From: Avichristensenella sp031549905
GTDB taxonomy: Bacteria; Bacillota; Clostridia; Christensenellales; Aristaeellaceae
Reading direction: 5' to 3'
Length of the DNA: 37,130 nucleotides
Assembly: GCA_031549905.1 (NCBI GenBank)
Contig: JAVBPC010000014.1
Location: 1 to 37,130, forward strand
Under the pieces are notes generated by a model. It did no database searches, was not told the origin of the DNA, and saw only the letters and a program-made list of their open reading frames with translations. A program made the position numbers and the translations under genes. Below, in pieces: positions 24,529 through 32,812 of this stretch (its first letter is position 1; every line of letters begins with the position of its first letter).

Positions 24529-25308
24529 TTATGCTAATGCCGCGTGCTCCAGAGAAAGCTTATCCGCGACCAGCGCGATGAATTCGCCGTTGGTGGGCTT
24601 GTTATCCAGCGTGCACACGTTGGAACCGAATACCTGGTTGATCACATCGATGCGCCCGCGGCCCCACGCCACCTCGATCGCGTGGCGGATGGCGCGCTCA
24701 ACCTTGCTGGATGTAGTGTTGAACCGATGCGCAATGCCGGGGTACAATTCTTTTGTAATCCGGTTGATCAGGTCGGGCTGGTCCATCACCATCTTGACCG
24801 CCTCGCGCAGGAACTGGTATCCCTTGATGTGCGCGGGCATGCCGATGGTCAGGAACATCGTGGCAATGCGCTCATCCACCGACTTGGCGCGGGCGCCGGG
24901 CTGAACGTTTCCTACTTCTGTTTGCTGTTTGCGGGCGCCCGCCGTTTCCATCACGCGCTGGTATAAAAGATCAAAATCGAAAGGCTTCACCATATAATAC
25001 CGAACGCCCAGCTCAATGGTACGGCTGATAAAATCATCCCTGCACAGCGCGGTCAGTGCAATGACTTCCGGTCTATCTTCGTGCTTCTTTTGGCGGATTC
25101 TGGTGAGCAGTTCGAACCCATCCATCTGGGGCATAATCATATCCAGAAGCATGACATCGGGGCGAACTTCCTCTATTTTTTTGAGCGCCTCCGCACCGTT
25201 AGAGGCTGTGCCGACAACGGCCACATTCTCCTGTATTTCGAAATAGTCGGCCATCATCCTGCGCAGTTCCGCGTTATCCTCAACGATCATCAGCTTTACT
25301 TGTTCCAT
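24529..25308 (-). CDS. spo0A: Sporulation master response regulator Spo0A
   Basis: This 259-residue two-domain response regulator commits cells to sporulation. The receiver domain (residues 1-125) carries the acidic pocket IVEDNAE at 8-14, the phosphorylated Asp56 in LLDMIMPQMDG and the Lys of MVKPFDFD. The C-terminal DNA-binding domain has the Spo0A-specific RITKELYPGIAHRFNTT and a helix with VERAIRHAIEVAWGRG. ATG 25308 is preferred over 25329 because homology starts there and AAGGGGTG precedes it. The usual upstream neighbour spoIVB is absent; glpK lies upstream instead. An extended -10 promoter occurs at 25368-25376. Confidence 0.97.
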   Translation of the reverse strand: MEQVKLMIVEDNAELRRMMADYFEIQENVAVVGTASNGAEALKKIEEVRPDVMLLDMIMPQMDGFELLTRIRQKKHEDRPEVIALTALCRDDFISRTIELGVRYYMVKPFDFDLLYQRVMETAGARKQQTEVGNVQPGARAKSVDERIATMFLTIGMPAHIKGYQFLREAVKMVMDQPDLINRITKELYPGIAHRFNTTSSKVERAIRHAIEVAWGRGRIDVINQVFGSNVCTLDNKPTNGEFIALVADKLSLEHAALA

Positions 25309-25367
25309 GCTTTCGCACCCCTTTGTCATTTTTTGACGGATATTGTCTACACTTTCATGATAGTTAC

Positions 25368-25376
25368 ATTATAGCA
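25368..25376 (-). promoter_or_regulatory. Extended -10 promoter of spo0A
   Basis: TGCTATAAT on the reverse strand is a perfect extended -10 element, about 60 nt before the spo0A ATG. The -35 position, TTCCAA, is weak. No convincing sigma-H promoter or 0A box was found nearby by eye. Confidence 0.55.
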
Positions 25377-25451
25377 CATGTTTGCTGCGATTGGAAGTAT
25401 TTAGGAGATTTTTTCTTAAACAGGTTTTTAATTCTATTAGTATTATTGTGT

Positions 25452-25483
25452 AGAAAAAAGAACGGCCCCAGCAAGAGGGCCGT
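25452..25483 (-). terminator. Rho-independent terminator after glpK
   Basis: ACGGCCC (25462-25468) and GGGCCGT (25477-25483) form a 7-bp GC-rich stem, followed on the leftward strand by TCTTTTTTC. It separates glpK from spo0A. Confidence 0.85.
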
Positions 25484-25516
25484 CTTCCTTTTCGCAATAC
25501 AAGGGGTTGTGGTATA

Positions 25517-27004
25517 CTACTTCGCCCAGGCTTTGGAGCGCTCCACAGCGCGCCGCCATGCGGCAAGGCAATCCTCGCGGAACGCCGCCTTTCCATCCGG
25601 ATAGAACGCGCGATCCAATCCCCATATCTGACGCACCGCTTCCTGGTCTTTCAGCACGCCCACGCCAAGCCCGGCCATCATCGCCACGCCCAGCGCCGTC
25701 GTTTCGATCACGCGCGGCCTTTCCACCGGAATGTCCAGCATGTCCGCCTGGAATTGCATCAGGAAGCTGTTCGCGCACGCGCCGCCATCCACGCGCAGCG
25801 CAAGCGGCTTTTCATTAAGATCCGCCGCCATCGCCTCAATCAGGTCGGCGCTTTGGTACGCGATAGCCTCCAGCGCCGCGCGGATGATGTGCGCCCTGCC
25901 CGTGCCGCGCGTCAGGCCCACAACCGTGCCCCTGGCGTACATATCCCACTCCGGCGCGCCCAACCCCGCAAACGCAGGCACAAAGTACACGCCGCCGTTG
26001 TCGGGCAGGGAGGCCGCTATCTCCTCCGTTTCGCTTGCCCGCTGGATCAGCCCCATCTCGTCGCGCAGCCACTGTACAGCCGCCCCTGCGACAAATACGC
26101 TGCCCTCCAGCGCATAGTGCGTCTTTCCGCCGATCCGCCAGGCCACCGTCGTTAGCAACCCGTTTTTCGATACGATGGGCTTCTCCCCCGTGTTCATCAG
26201 CAGGAAGCAGCCGGTGCCGTAGGTGTTCTTCATCTCACCCGGGCGGAAGCACGCTTGCCCGAACAGCGCTGCATGCTGATCCCCAGCGATGGCCGCCACC
26301 GGCACCGGGCAGCCCAGTATCTCTTCCCGCAGCACGCCGATCTGTCCCGCGCTGTCCACGATCGTCGGCAGCACCTGCCGCGGAATGTGCAGCGCCTCCA
26401 GCAGGCGGTCATCCCAATCCATCGTGTGGATGTTCAGCAGCATCGTGCGGCTTGCATTGGATGCATCCGTAACGTGCGGCGCGCCTTCCAGCAGGTGCCA
26501 GCACAGCCAGCTGTCCACCGTGCCGAAGCACAGCTCCCCGCGCTCCGCCCGCTCACGCACGCCCGGCAGGTCCAGCAGCCACGCAAGCTTTGTGCCGGAA
26601 AAATATGCGTCCGGCTCAAGCCCCGTCGTCTTGCGGATGTGCGGGGCAAGTCCCTCGGCCTTCAACCGCTCAATCCTGTCCGCCGTGCGGCGGCACTGCC
26701 ACACAATCGCGGGGTATACAGGTTCCCCCGTCCGGCGGTCCCACAGCAGCGTTGTTTCTCTCTGGTTTGTGATGCCGATCGCCGCGATGTCTTTCGCAGT
26801 AATACCTGCCTTCGCCACCGCTTGACGCAATGCGTCCACCTGCGTTTCCAGGATGTCCATCGGGTTGTGCTCCACCCATCCGGGCTTTGGGTAATGCTGC
26901 GCAAATTCGCGGGCATGCGAAGCAGCCGGAACGCCCTGGGCGTTGAATACAATGGCGCGGGAACTGGTGGTGCCCTGATCAAGCGCAACAAGATAGTTTG
27001 CCAT
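25517..27004 (-). CDS. glpK: Glycerol kinase
   Basis: This 495-residue FGGY-family kinase phosphorylates glycerol to glycerol-3-phosphate. The N-terminal phosphate-binding motif is ALDQGTTSSRAIVFN, and the substrate region has GITNQRETTLLWDRRTGEP. GTVDSWLCW and DGGACANSFLMQFQADML complete the FGGY domains. The length is exactly typical. ATG 27004 is preferred, with AAAGGAGG about ten nt upstream. No glycerol facilitator or glycerol-3-phosphate dehydrogenase gene is adjacent, so it stands alone between two terminators. No strong promoter was seen; TTGACT at 27060-27065 could be a -35 element. Confidence 0.97.
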   Translation of the reverse strand: MANYLVALDQGTTSSRAIVFNAQGVPAASHAREFAQHYPKPGWVEHNPMDILETQVDALRQAVAKAGITAKDIAAIGITNQRETTLLWDRRTGEPVYPAIVWQCRRTADRIERLKAEGLAPHIRKTTGLEPDAYFSGTKLAWLLDLPGVRERAERGELCFGTVDSWLCWHLLEGAPHVTDASNASRTMLLNIHTMDWDDRLLEALHIPRQVLPTIVDSAGQIGVLREEILGCPVPVAAIAGDQHAALFGQACFRPGEMKNTYGTGCFLLMNTGEKPIVSKNGLLTTVAWRIGGKTHYALEGSVFVAGAAVQWLRDEMGLIQRASETEEIAASLPDNGGVYFVPAFAGLGAPEWDMYARGTVVGLTRGTGRAHIIRAALEAIAYQSADLIEAMAADLNEKPLALRVDGGACANSFLMQFQADMLDIPVERPRVIETTALGVAMMAGLGVGVLKDQEAVRQIWGLDRAFYPDGKAAFREDCLAAWRRAVERSKAWAK

Positions 27005-27039
27005 AGTGAGGGGGCCTCCTTTGGTGAAAGTAAAGCGGT

Positions 27040-27079
27040 AAAAAACGGCCATAGGGTACAGTCAACCGTCCCTATGGCC
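27040..27079 (-). terminator. Rho-independent terminator after the PQQ-propeller gene
   Basis: GGCCATAGGG (27047-27056) and CCCTATGGCC (27070-27079) form a perfect 10-bp stem, followed on the leftward strand by GTTTTTT. It lies about 83 nt after the stop codon of the propeller gene and before glpK. Confidence 0.85.
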
Positions 27080-27161
27080 AATGGTAAGTTCGCGAAGGTT
27101 CATGGCCGGCAAGAATTCAGGGATACCGTGCCATAAAGGGGAATGGAAAGATCCTTCCCGC

Positions 27162-29621
27162 CTACTGAATCTGCACGCAATGAAGCATGCCGTCCGCCGT
27201 GGCAACCACGATCTTGTCGTCATACGCAGCCGGGGAACCGATCACCGCGGCGCCCATATCCAGCGTGTTCATCAGCTCGCCGGTAACGCCGTTGAGCAGG
27301 TTCAGGTTGCTGTCCGCACCCTGCACAATCCAAACGCCGCCCTGCTGCTCCACATCGCCGTATAGCGCGATGGGTGCCGCCGCCGTCTTTGCCTGAAGCT
27401 CCTGCTGCCAGGCGATTTCACCGGTCAGCTTGTCTATCGCGTACAGGCTGACAGTCGTACCGTTGGATGCCGCAGCGTACAGGTTTGTCGCAATTTCACC
27501 CTCGCCGATCAGCATCGAAGCATCCACGCTGCCCGAAAGCGGAATCGTCCACTTCACGCTGCCATCCGCCGCGTCAATGCGGTGCAGGTAGGAATACCCT
27601 GTATCATCCGCGACCGTCGACACATAGAGCGTGGGGGCCGCCGCATCGGCGGTTTCCAGATCAAGTGTCACCGCGCCGCTCACACCCAGCCCAAGGTCCA
27701 GCGCCCAAGCGGTGGTTAAAGTATTCACATTGACCGCCTGCAGGATGCCATCCTGGCTGGCATAGTACGCATACTCGCCATACGCGGCAGGCGAGCTGTA
27801 GACCGCAGGGCTCTTGTCGCCCGCGGAAGACGCATACATCTGAAGCGAATCCAGCGAGGCATCCAGCGTCATCTGGCTCTGCGCCACATCTACGGCAGCC
27901 TTCAGCGTCATCGTGTACAAAAGACCGTTCGCGCCCGCGGCAATCACAGTGCCTGTCTGCGTATCGAACAGCGGCGAGGAGATCATGGAATAGTCGGTGG
28001 TGATCGCCTCATCGCGCTTGGTCCTAACGACAAACGCACGCCTGCGGGAAATCAGGTTGTAGATCTCCAGCCCGCCGTTGTCCCCAACAGACGGGTCTCC
28101 CGGAACGCCGGCGCCTACCGCAAGCACCGGGAAACCGCGCGGGTACACGGCGGCGGCGCCCAGCATCGGGGCAAGGGGGACATCCAGCCCCGCAGCAATT
28201 TCCTGTTCGGTTTTGCTGGCCAGGGGAACGCGCGTCTCCAGGCCGTCATCCAGGTCAAAGAAGTAGATGTAGCCGTCGTTGGACGGGAAAATGACTTCGC
28301 GCAGGGACTGCTTGTCCTGCTTTTCCGGGGAAAACTCCATCAGCTTGCGGAGCTCAAGGTGCCACTGCACGATCAGCGCCTGCGCGGATGTGCGGTACTC
28401 CGTGCCGCCTTCTTTCCCCGCGGGAACCTCCCACAGGCTGATAAGCGTTTCCGTCATCGGCATGACCGTGCCAAACGCAGCGTTCTGCCGCATGCCGGAC
28501 CCACGGTAGGCCAGCACACCTTTCATGCCGGTGCTGCCGCGGTACAGGTTCTGATCAGCGAACGAGATCGGGGTCTCTCTGGTGAAATCCGTGACCGCGT
28601 CTTTGCCGGAGTACGCATTACCGGTAACAGAGGCGGGCGTCGGGTCCACCACGGCGGGCGGGGCCACCGAAACGACCTCTTCTTCTCCCCCCTGCGCCTG
28701 CACCTCCCCGCTCTGCGGGGTATCCGGGTATACATCCGGGGTGTCGTCAGTCTTGGCCGCCGCTACACTGCCCACCTCGATGAGCGTGGTGTAGCTGTCC
28801 ATCTCATTCCAGTCGGCGGCGTTACCCGGGTTGGCCTCCACTTCGCCCTTGTAGGGATCGATGAAGTATACGCCCAGCCGCCATACGCGGCCAAACTCGG
28901 TTTCGGTGTAGTTGTCCGCCCCTTCGGCTTCGGCAAGCGTTTCGCCGTTGTTGTTGACAACGCGGACGCGGTCCGTCTGCAGGGTGGTCGTTATCTGGAA
29001 ATAGACCGGTTGATCCAAATTCGGCTGCACGGACGGATCGGCCTGCATGCCGATGACCTTGGCCATTTCCTTGGTCACGGCAGGGGGAGCGGTCGGCTCC
29101 GGCGTGGGTTCCGGCGTCGGCTCTACGGTGGGTTCAGGCGATGCGGTCGCCCCGCCAAGCAGTTCGCGCCCCATGCGCACCACCGGCTCGATCAGGTCGG
29201 GGCGCTGCGTGCCAATGTATGTTGCCCCTGCCAGCAACGCCAGTACCAGCGCAATGATGATTCCCCAGCGCAGGTAATGGTGCTTCTCCGGCGGCTCAAA
29301 ATCAGCCGTATTGGAATATTCCTCGTATTCGACCATTTCATCCCGATAATTGTCGGGCGACTGATCCACCGAGGTATCAGAATCGTAATCATTCTCTTCT
29401 TTTTTGGGGGCGCGCTGCGCGGCCCTGCTTCCCCTGGCGACGGGCGCCTTCTGGCCCCGGACAACGGTATCATGAAACCCGTCATCCTGCGTCTGGTTTA
29501 TCTCTTGCGCCTGCGTGCGGCGGCGGCGCTGCTGAGGCTGCTGTTGCCCATATGAGGCTTGTTCGGCTTGAACATCATCCCGTTCACCGGAGGAAGGGAC
29601 GCGATCTTGATTATAGTTCAT
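27162..29621 (-). CDS. Membrane-anchored PQQ-like beta-propeller protein
   Basis: This 819-residue protein has a long hydrophilic, Gln/Arg-rich cytoplasmic N terminus (residues 1-115) and one transmembrane helix near 120-140 (WGIIIALVLALLAGATYIG). A PT/PE-rich wall-spanning linker (PEPTVEPTPEPTPEP) follows, then a large extracellular region. The C-terminal half contains repeated PQQ-like propeller blades, for example AYYASQDGILQAVNVNTL and GSVKWTIPLSGSVD, and ends in VATADGMLHCVQIQ. The ATG at 29621 is chosen over upstream frame extension because GGAG lies nine nt upstream and a promoter is at 29656-29684. Ligand and partner are unknown; a scaffold or sensor role in the envelope is plausible. 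Confidence 0.82.
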   Translation of the reverse strand: MNYNQDRVPSSGERDDVQAEQASYGQQQPQQRRRRTQAQEINQTQDDGFHDTVVRGQKAPVARGSRAAQRAPKKEENDYDSDTSVDQSPDNYRDEMVEYEEYSNTADFEPPEKHHYLRWGIIIALVLALLAGATYIGTQRPDLIEPVVRMGRELLGGATASPEPTVEPTPEPTPEPTAPPAVTKEMAKVIGMQADPSVQPNLDQPVYFQITTTLQTDRVRVVNNNGETLAEAEGADNYTETEFGRVWRLGVYFIDPYKGEVEANPGNAADWNEMDSYTTLIEVGSVAAAKTDDTPDVYPDTPQSGEVQAQGGEEEVVSVAPPAVVDPTPASVTGNAYSGKDAVTDFTRETPISFADQNLYRGSTGMKGVLAYRGSGMRQNAAFGTVMPMTETLISLWEVPAGKEGGTEYRTSAQALIVQWHLELRKLMEFSPEKQDKQSLREVIFPSNDGYIYFFDLDDGLETRVPLASKTEQEIAAGLDVPLAPMLGAAAVYPRGFPVLAVGAGVPGDPSVGDNGGLEIYNLISRRRAFVVRTKRDEAITTDYSMISSPLFDTQTGTVIAAGANGLLYTMTLKAAVDVAQSQMTLDASLDSLQMYASSAGDKSPAVYSSPAAYGEYAYYASQDGILQAVNVNTLTTAWALDLGLGVSGAVTLDLETADAAAPTLYVSTVADDTGYSYLHRIDAADGSVKWTIPLSGSVDASMLIGEGEIATNLYAAASNGTTVSLYAIDKLTGEIAWQQELQAKTAAAPIALYGDVEQQGGVWIVQGADSNLNLLNGVTGELMNTLDMGAAVIGSPAAYDDKIVVATADGMLHCVQIQ

Positions 29622-29655
29622 GCTGTACACTCCACTTCTTCCCACAGATATATTC

Positions 29656-29684
29656 ATTATACCGAAAAAGTCCGGCAATCACAA
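29656..29684 (-). promoter_or_regulatory. Sigma-A promoter of the propeller gene
   Basis: On the reverse strand TTGTGA (29679-29684), a 17-nt spacer and a perfect TATAAT (29656-29661) lie about 35 nt before the ATG. Confidence 0.7.
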
Positions 29685-29770
29685 GCCCAAATTGATGTGG
29701 TAGATAAAACCACGGTCAACAGTTACTGCCACTGCGCATAGACTGCTACAAAAAGTAAGGAGGCGTCCGT

Positions 29771-30166
29771 ATGCCCCATCCGTCCCCGTACGATATGATT
29801 CAGAAAGCGGCCAAGCGCGCCAACGCGTCCGACCGCTGGGCTGTGCTCAAAACCAACGCTACGGAGCGTTACCCCGTTCCCCCGGCCTCTGCTCAGCCCG
29901 CTCAGGAGGAACCCATTCAGCCTGCCCGGCAAACGCAGGCCGCACCGCAAGCGCAACAGCAGCAGCCACAGGCGCCGCTGCAGCCGCCTTTCCCGCCGCC
30001 CCAGCAACGCCATACCGCACTGGATGAAATCGCCCAGCGGCACATTCAGGCCGTGCGCACCGCTTCCGCGCCGCAGCCATGGCAGCTGCAGCCCGCCGGG
30101 GATAGGCCGGCCTCCGTGCCGAAACAGCAGGAAGCAAAAAAAGAGGCGCCCGGCACAGAGCCCTGA
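29771..30166 (+). CDS. Small Pro/Gln-rich, probably disordered protein
   Basis: This 131-residue protein is dominated by Pro, Gln and Ala (for example QAQQQQPQAPLQPPFPPPQQ). It has a more ordinary N terminus, MPHPSPYDMIQKAAKRANAS, and a helix-like TALDEIAQRHIQAV segment in the middle. There is no signal peptide or membrane segment. A canonical AAGGAGG seven nt upstream of the ATG argues that it is a real gene despite low complexity. It diverges from the propeller gene and ends at a hairpin. I do not recognise a family; spore-coat or scaffold roles are possible but unsupported. Confidence 0.65.
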   Translation: MPHPSPYDMIQKAAKRANASDRWAVLKTNATERYPVPPASAQPAQEEPIQPARQTQAAPQAQQQQPQAPLQPPFPPPQQRHTALDEIAQRHIQAVRTASAPQPWQLQPAGDRPASVPKQQEAKKEAPGTEP

Positions 30167-30184
30167 TGAATGCCCTACATAACA

Positions 30185-30211
30185 AATGCCGCCGAGATCA
30201 TCGGCGGCATT
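30185..30211 (+). terminator. Hairpin between convergent genes, probable terminator
   Basis: AATGCCGCCGA (30185-30195) and TCGGCGGCATT (30201-30211) form a perfect 11-bp stem with a 5-nt loop. T-runs are short on both sides (TGTCCGTTT on plus, TGTTATG on minus). It probably serves both convergent genes. Confidence 0.65.
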
Positions 30212-30217
30212 GTCCGT

Positions 30218-30907
30218 TTACCTTGTCTCGTAGATCAATTCCACCATCGCTTCAATTTTGAGATCGCCCGTCCTGAGCGAATCCCCAAGGGAAGCATCGG
30301 CCGCCATTTCCGCCGCGCCGTATCGGGCATAAGGGCTAAAGGAAGCGGAAGAAACCTCGTTGATCTCAGAAAGTCCGCCAAGCCATACACCGGAAGCAAT
30401 CGCCAGCGCATCCGCCTTGGATACGGCGTTTTCCACAGCCAACGCCAGCGCCTGCAGGTAGATTTCCTTTTCCCTGGAAGAAGCGTAGGTGATGCCGTTG
30501 GTCTGGTTCGCGCCGGCCTTCAGCGCGGTATCCAGCACGGTGCCCACCTGGGTGATATCGCTGACGGTGATGGCCAGCACATGCTCGACCATATAACCGC
30601 GCAGCTGCGAGGCGTTCTCCAGGTAGTTGTATGTCGGATACATGTTAAGATAACTCGTGGTAATCTTGTCCTCTTCAATGCCCAGCGCCGTGACCGCCGC
30701 AACCACCGCCGCGACCACATCCGCGGCCTGCTTCTGCGCCACGGCGGAATCCGTCTGCTCACCGGAGTAGCCGACGCTTACAATGGCCTTGTCTGGGGCC
30801 ACGGTCACCGTTGCGGAGCCCTGCACCTTGAGTGCGCCGGCCGCCATCGCAAACGCGGGCACGATCGCCAGGCAAGCGGCCAGCAGGGCTACGATTACTT
30901 TCTTCAT
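30218..30907 (-). CDS. Secreted SIMPL (DUF541) domain protein
   Basis: This 229-residue exported protein has a signal peptide (MKKVIVALLAACLAIVPAFA, cleaved near AMA-AG) and a SIMPL domain (DUF541) covering nearly all of the mature chain. Typical strands are LKVQGSATVTVAPDKAIVSV and the NGITYASSREKEIYLQAL region. The family forms oligomeric periplasmic or extracytoplasmic proteins of poorly known function. ATG 30907 is supported by GGAG eight nt upstream. The gene follows the DUF4349 protein by 10 nt and is the third member of the ECF sigma operon, so it is likely part of an envelope stress response. Confidence 0.88.
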   Translation of the reverse strand: MKKVIVALLAACLAIVPAFAMAAGALKVQGSATVTVAPDKAIVSVGYSGEQTDSAVAQKQAADVVAAVVAAVTALGIEEDKITTSYLNMYPTYNYLENASQLRGYMVEHVLAITVSDITQVGTVLDTALKAGANQTNGITYASSREKEIYLQALALAVENAVSKADALAIASGVWLGGLSEINEVSSASFSPYARYGAAEMAADASLGDSLRTGDLKIEAMVELIYETR

Positions 30908-30917
30908 AAATGAACTC

Positions 30918-32090
30918 CTATCTCCTGTTTTTCCGTTTTTTGTGGATGCCCAGCACCACCAGCGCAATCACCGCCAGCACCGCCAAATAAGGCGCCGCCA
31001 TGATCAGGAAAACCATCATATCCTGCACAAACGCCCAGGCGCTCTTGATGGAGCTTTCAATCGTTGCCACAAGCTTTTCTGAAAGCGTCGAGGGTACCTT
31101 GGTTTCACCCCGGCTGACTTCGCTGAGCGAAATGTAAACGATCGCGTTCTCCGCCCTGGAATTCCAGCTGTTGAGCGTGCCCTGGAGCGACTCAATCGTA
31201 TACTGCAGCTCGTTCATGCGGCTTTCAATATCGATGATGTCGGACAGGCTCTCCGCCTTTTCAAGCAGCGCCACAAGCCGGTCACGCTGCGCCTCATACA
31301 TGGTCAGGCGCGCTTTGGTGTCGTAGTAATTCTCCGTGATATCCTGCGCCGTCTTTTCGCTGCCGGTCACGCGGCCTATCGTGTTCGCGGCTTCCAGGAA
31401 CGCATCCAGCGAATCCATCGGCACGCGCAGCGTCATCGACGCATTGCGGCCCGTTCCATCCGGAACAGTCAGCGCCTCGCCGTACATGGACTGGTACTCC
31501 GTCCAACCGCCGCAATCGCCAAGCAGCGCTTCCATGCGCGCAATATCCTGATCGTACTGCTCCGTTTGGATCGTGACGGATGCGGTATGCAGCACCACCG
31601 CTTCGCGGGCGGCTCCGTTTGGGGCGGCCCCGCCGCCCGTCATCGCCGCCTTGTGCATCAACGGCGTAACGGCTTGCTGTTCGGCCTGATCATACGCGTA
31701 TTCGGCTTCATACTTTGCGGCTACATCCGCATATCCGTACACAGCCTCTTCAGGCACCGTTTCAAAAATGATTCCTTCCCGCATCATCGCGGTTCCCGCC
31801 AACAGCATGAGCGCGGCCGCCGCGGAAACAGCCCAAGTGTGCCAACGCTTTTTCACGCCCGATGGCGTGCTCTGGCGGATGTTTTCACGCCATCCCTTTG
31901 TGAACGCCTCGGGTACCTCCAGCGCATCGTCCAGGCAGTTCAGGTCTGCCAGCATCTTTTCCTGCTGGGTGAGCAGCGTTTCGCACGCCGGGCATTCCGC
32001 CGCATGCCTGCGAAGTTCGGCAAGAAGCCGCTGATCCTGCACCGCGTCCGGATACGAAGGGAGGTGCGCCAAAAACTCTTGACAGTTCAT
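30918..32090 (-). CDS. DUF4349 membrane protein with zinc-finger anti-sigma N terminus
   Basis: This 390-residue protein has an N-terminal zf-HC2-type anti-sigma region with the zinc motif RHAAECPAC (His-x3-Cys-x2-Cys). A transmembrane helix lies near residues 85-103 (WAVSAAAALMLLAGTAMM). An extracytoplasmic DUF4349 domain with a coiled-coil stretch (YDTKARLTMYEAQRDRLVAL and onward) is followed by a C-terminal transmembrane helix near 360-383 and a basic tail HKKRKNRR. It overlaps the sigma factor gene by 4 nt, the usual layout for a sigma/anti-sigma pair. It is expected to hold the ECF factor at the membrane until an envelope signal releases it; this role is inferred. Confidence 0.85.
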   Translation of the reverse strand: MNCQEFLAHLPSYPDAVQDQRLLAELRRHAAECPACETLLTQQEKMLADLNCLDDALEVPEAFTKGWRENIRQSTPSGVKKRWHTWAVSAAAALMLLAGTAMMREGIIFETVPEEAVYGYADVAAKYEAEYAYDQAEQQAVTPLMHKAAMTGGGAAPNGAAREAVVLHTASVTIQTEQYDQDIARMEALLGDCGGWTEYQSMYGEALTVPDGTGRNASMTLRVPMDSLDAFLEAANTIGRVTGSEKTAQDITENYYDTKARLTMYEAQRDRLVALLEKAESLSDIIDIESRMNELQYTIESLQGTLNSWNSRAENAIVYISLSEVSRGETKVPSTLSEKLVATIESSIKSAWAFVQDMMVFLIMAAPYLAVLAVIALVVLGIHKKRKNRR

Positions 32091-32689
32091 GCGTCTTGCC
32101 TCCTTTCATCTGCATAGACGTGCGGCAGGTCAAATAGTTCCGTATTTTGGTAGAGAATGGTACGAAGCTTCTCACGGGCCCTGTTGATCCTGGATTTGAT
32201 CGTGCCCAGAGGGGTATCCAGGATGCCCGCCACCTCTTCATATGAAAAGCCTTGCACATCGCGCAGCACCAGCGCGGCCCGCATATCGGGCGGCAGCGCC
32301 TGGATGCCATCGGCGAGCGCGCGCGTGCGGGCTGTTGCCTCCGCGTGTTTTTGCGGATCATCCGTATCGGCGGGCGGCATAAAGCCGTCATCCGCCAGCG
32401 CATCCAGCGACACGGCGGGCCTGCTCTTTTTTTTGCGCAACAGATCAAGACAAGTGTTGGTCGCGATACGGAATATCCATGTGGAAAAGGATGCTTGCCC
32501 ACGGTAGGAAGAAATCGACCGCCAGATGCGCAGCATGACTTCCTGCGCTGAGTCCAGCGCATCCTCCCTATCCCCCGACATACGCAAACAAAGCGCATAA
32601 ATACGCTTTTCATGCGGTATCATCAGTTCATCAAATGCTCTCGCATCGCCCCGCTGCGCGCGCCGGAGCAAGAAGGCCTCTTCTTGCAT
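32087..32689 (-). CDS. ECF-type RNA polymerase sigma factor
   Basis: This 200-residue ECF sigma factor has region 2 with FDELMIPHEKRIYALCLR and DALDSAQEVMLRIWRSI, and RGQASFSTWIFRIATNTCLD. Region 4 shows LPPDMRAALVLRDVQGFSYE and LDTPLGTIKSRINRAREKLR. ATG 32689 is chosen because AGGGGGTG lies seven nt upstream and family homology starts there. The next gene is its likely anti-sigma factor, translationally coupled by ATGA. A TGCAAC-N17-CGTT element upstream looks like an ECF promoter, suggesting autoregulation. Confidence 0.93.
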   Translation of the reverse strand: MQEEAFLLRRAQRGDARAFDELMIPHEKRIYALCLRMSGDREDALDSAQEVMLRIWRSISSYRGQASFSTWIFRIATNTCLDLLRKKKSRPAVSLDALADDGFMPPADTDDPQKHAEATARTRALADGIQALPPDMRAALVLRDVQGFSYEEVAGILDTPLGTIKSRINRAREKLRTILYQNTELFDLPHVYADERRQDA

Positions 32690-32710
32690 GGGTTCACCCC
32701 CTGTCCACAT

Positions 32711-32737
32711 AACGTATCGCAGGCGGTTTTTGTTGCA
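32711..32737 (-). promoter_or_regulatory. Candidate autoregulatory ECF promoter
   Basis: On the reverse strand TGCAAC (32732-32737) followed by AAAAACC, with CGTT (32711-32714) after 17 nt, resembles ECF promoters with an AAC-type -35 and a CG-type -10. It lies just upstream of the sigma factor start codon at a suitable distance. Confidence 0.5.
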
Positions 32738-32744
32738 CGGCAAG

Positions 32745-32779
32745 GCGCGCAGGAGGGGGTGAAACACTCCCTTCCGCGC
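32745..32779 (-). terminator. GC-rich hairpin after the PfkB kinase gene, terminator-like
   Basis: GCGCG-CA-GGAGGGGGTG (32745-32761) pairs with CACTCCCTTCCGCGC (32765-32779) through two G-T wobbles, a 2-nt bulge and an AAA loop. No T-run follows on the leftward strand. It separates the kinase gene from the ECF promoter. Confidence 0.45.
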
Positions 32780-32812
32780 ATCCAAATGTAACCAGAAGCA
32801 TTCGCGTCCGGC

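Noticed and set aside
25320..25345. Possible Spo0A-binding boxes upstream of spo0A (TTTGTCATT, TTGACGG)
   Set aside because: They match the TGTCGAA consensus only partly and lie downstream of the likely promoter.
28359..29555. Rightward open frame of about 400 residues opposite the propeller gene
   Set aside because: Mirror of the real coding frame, with biased composition and no start signal.
29690..29770. Possible tRNA or small RNA in the gap before the Pro/Gln-rich gene
   Set aside because: No cloverleaf, T-loop motif or terminator is visible; the gap is better read as promoter and leader.
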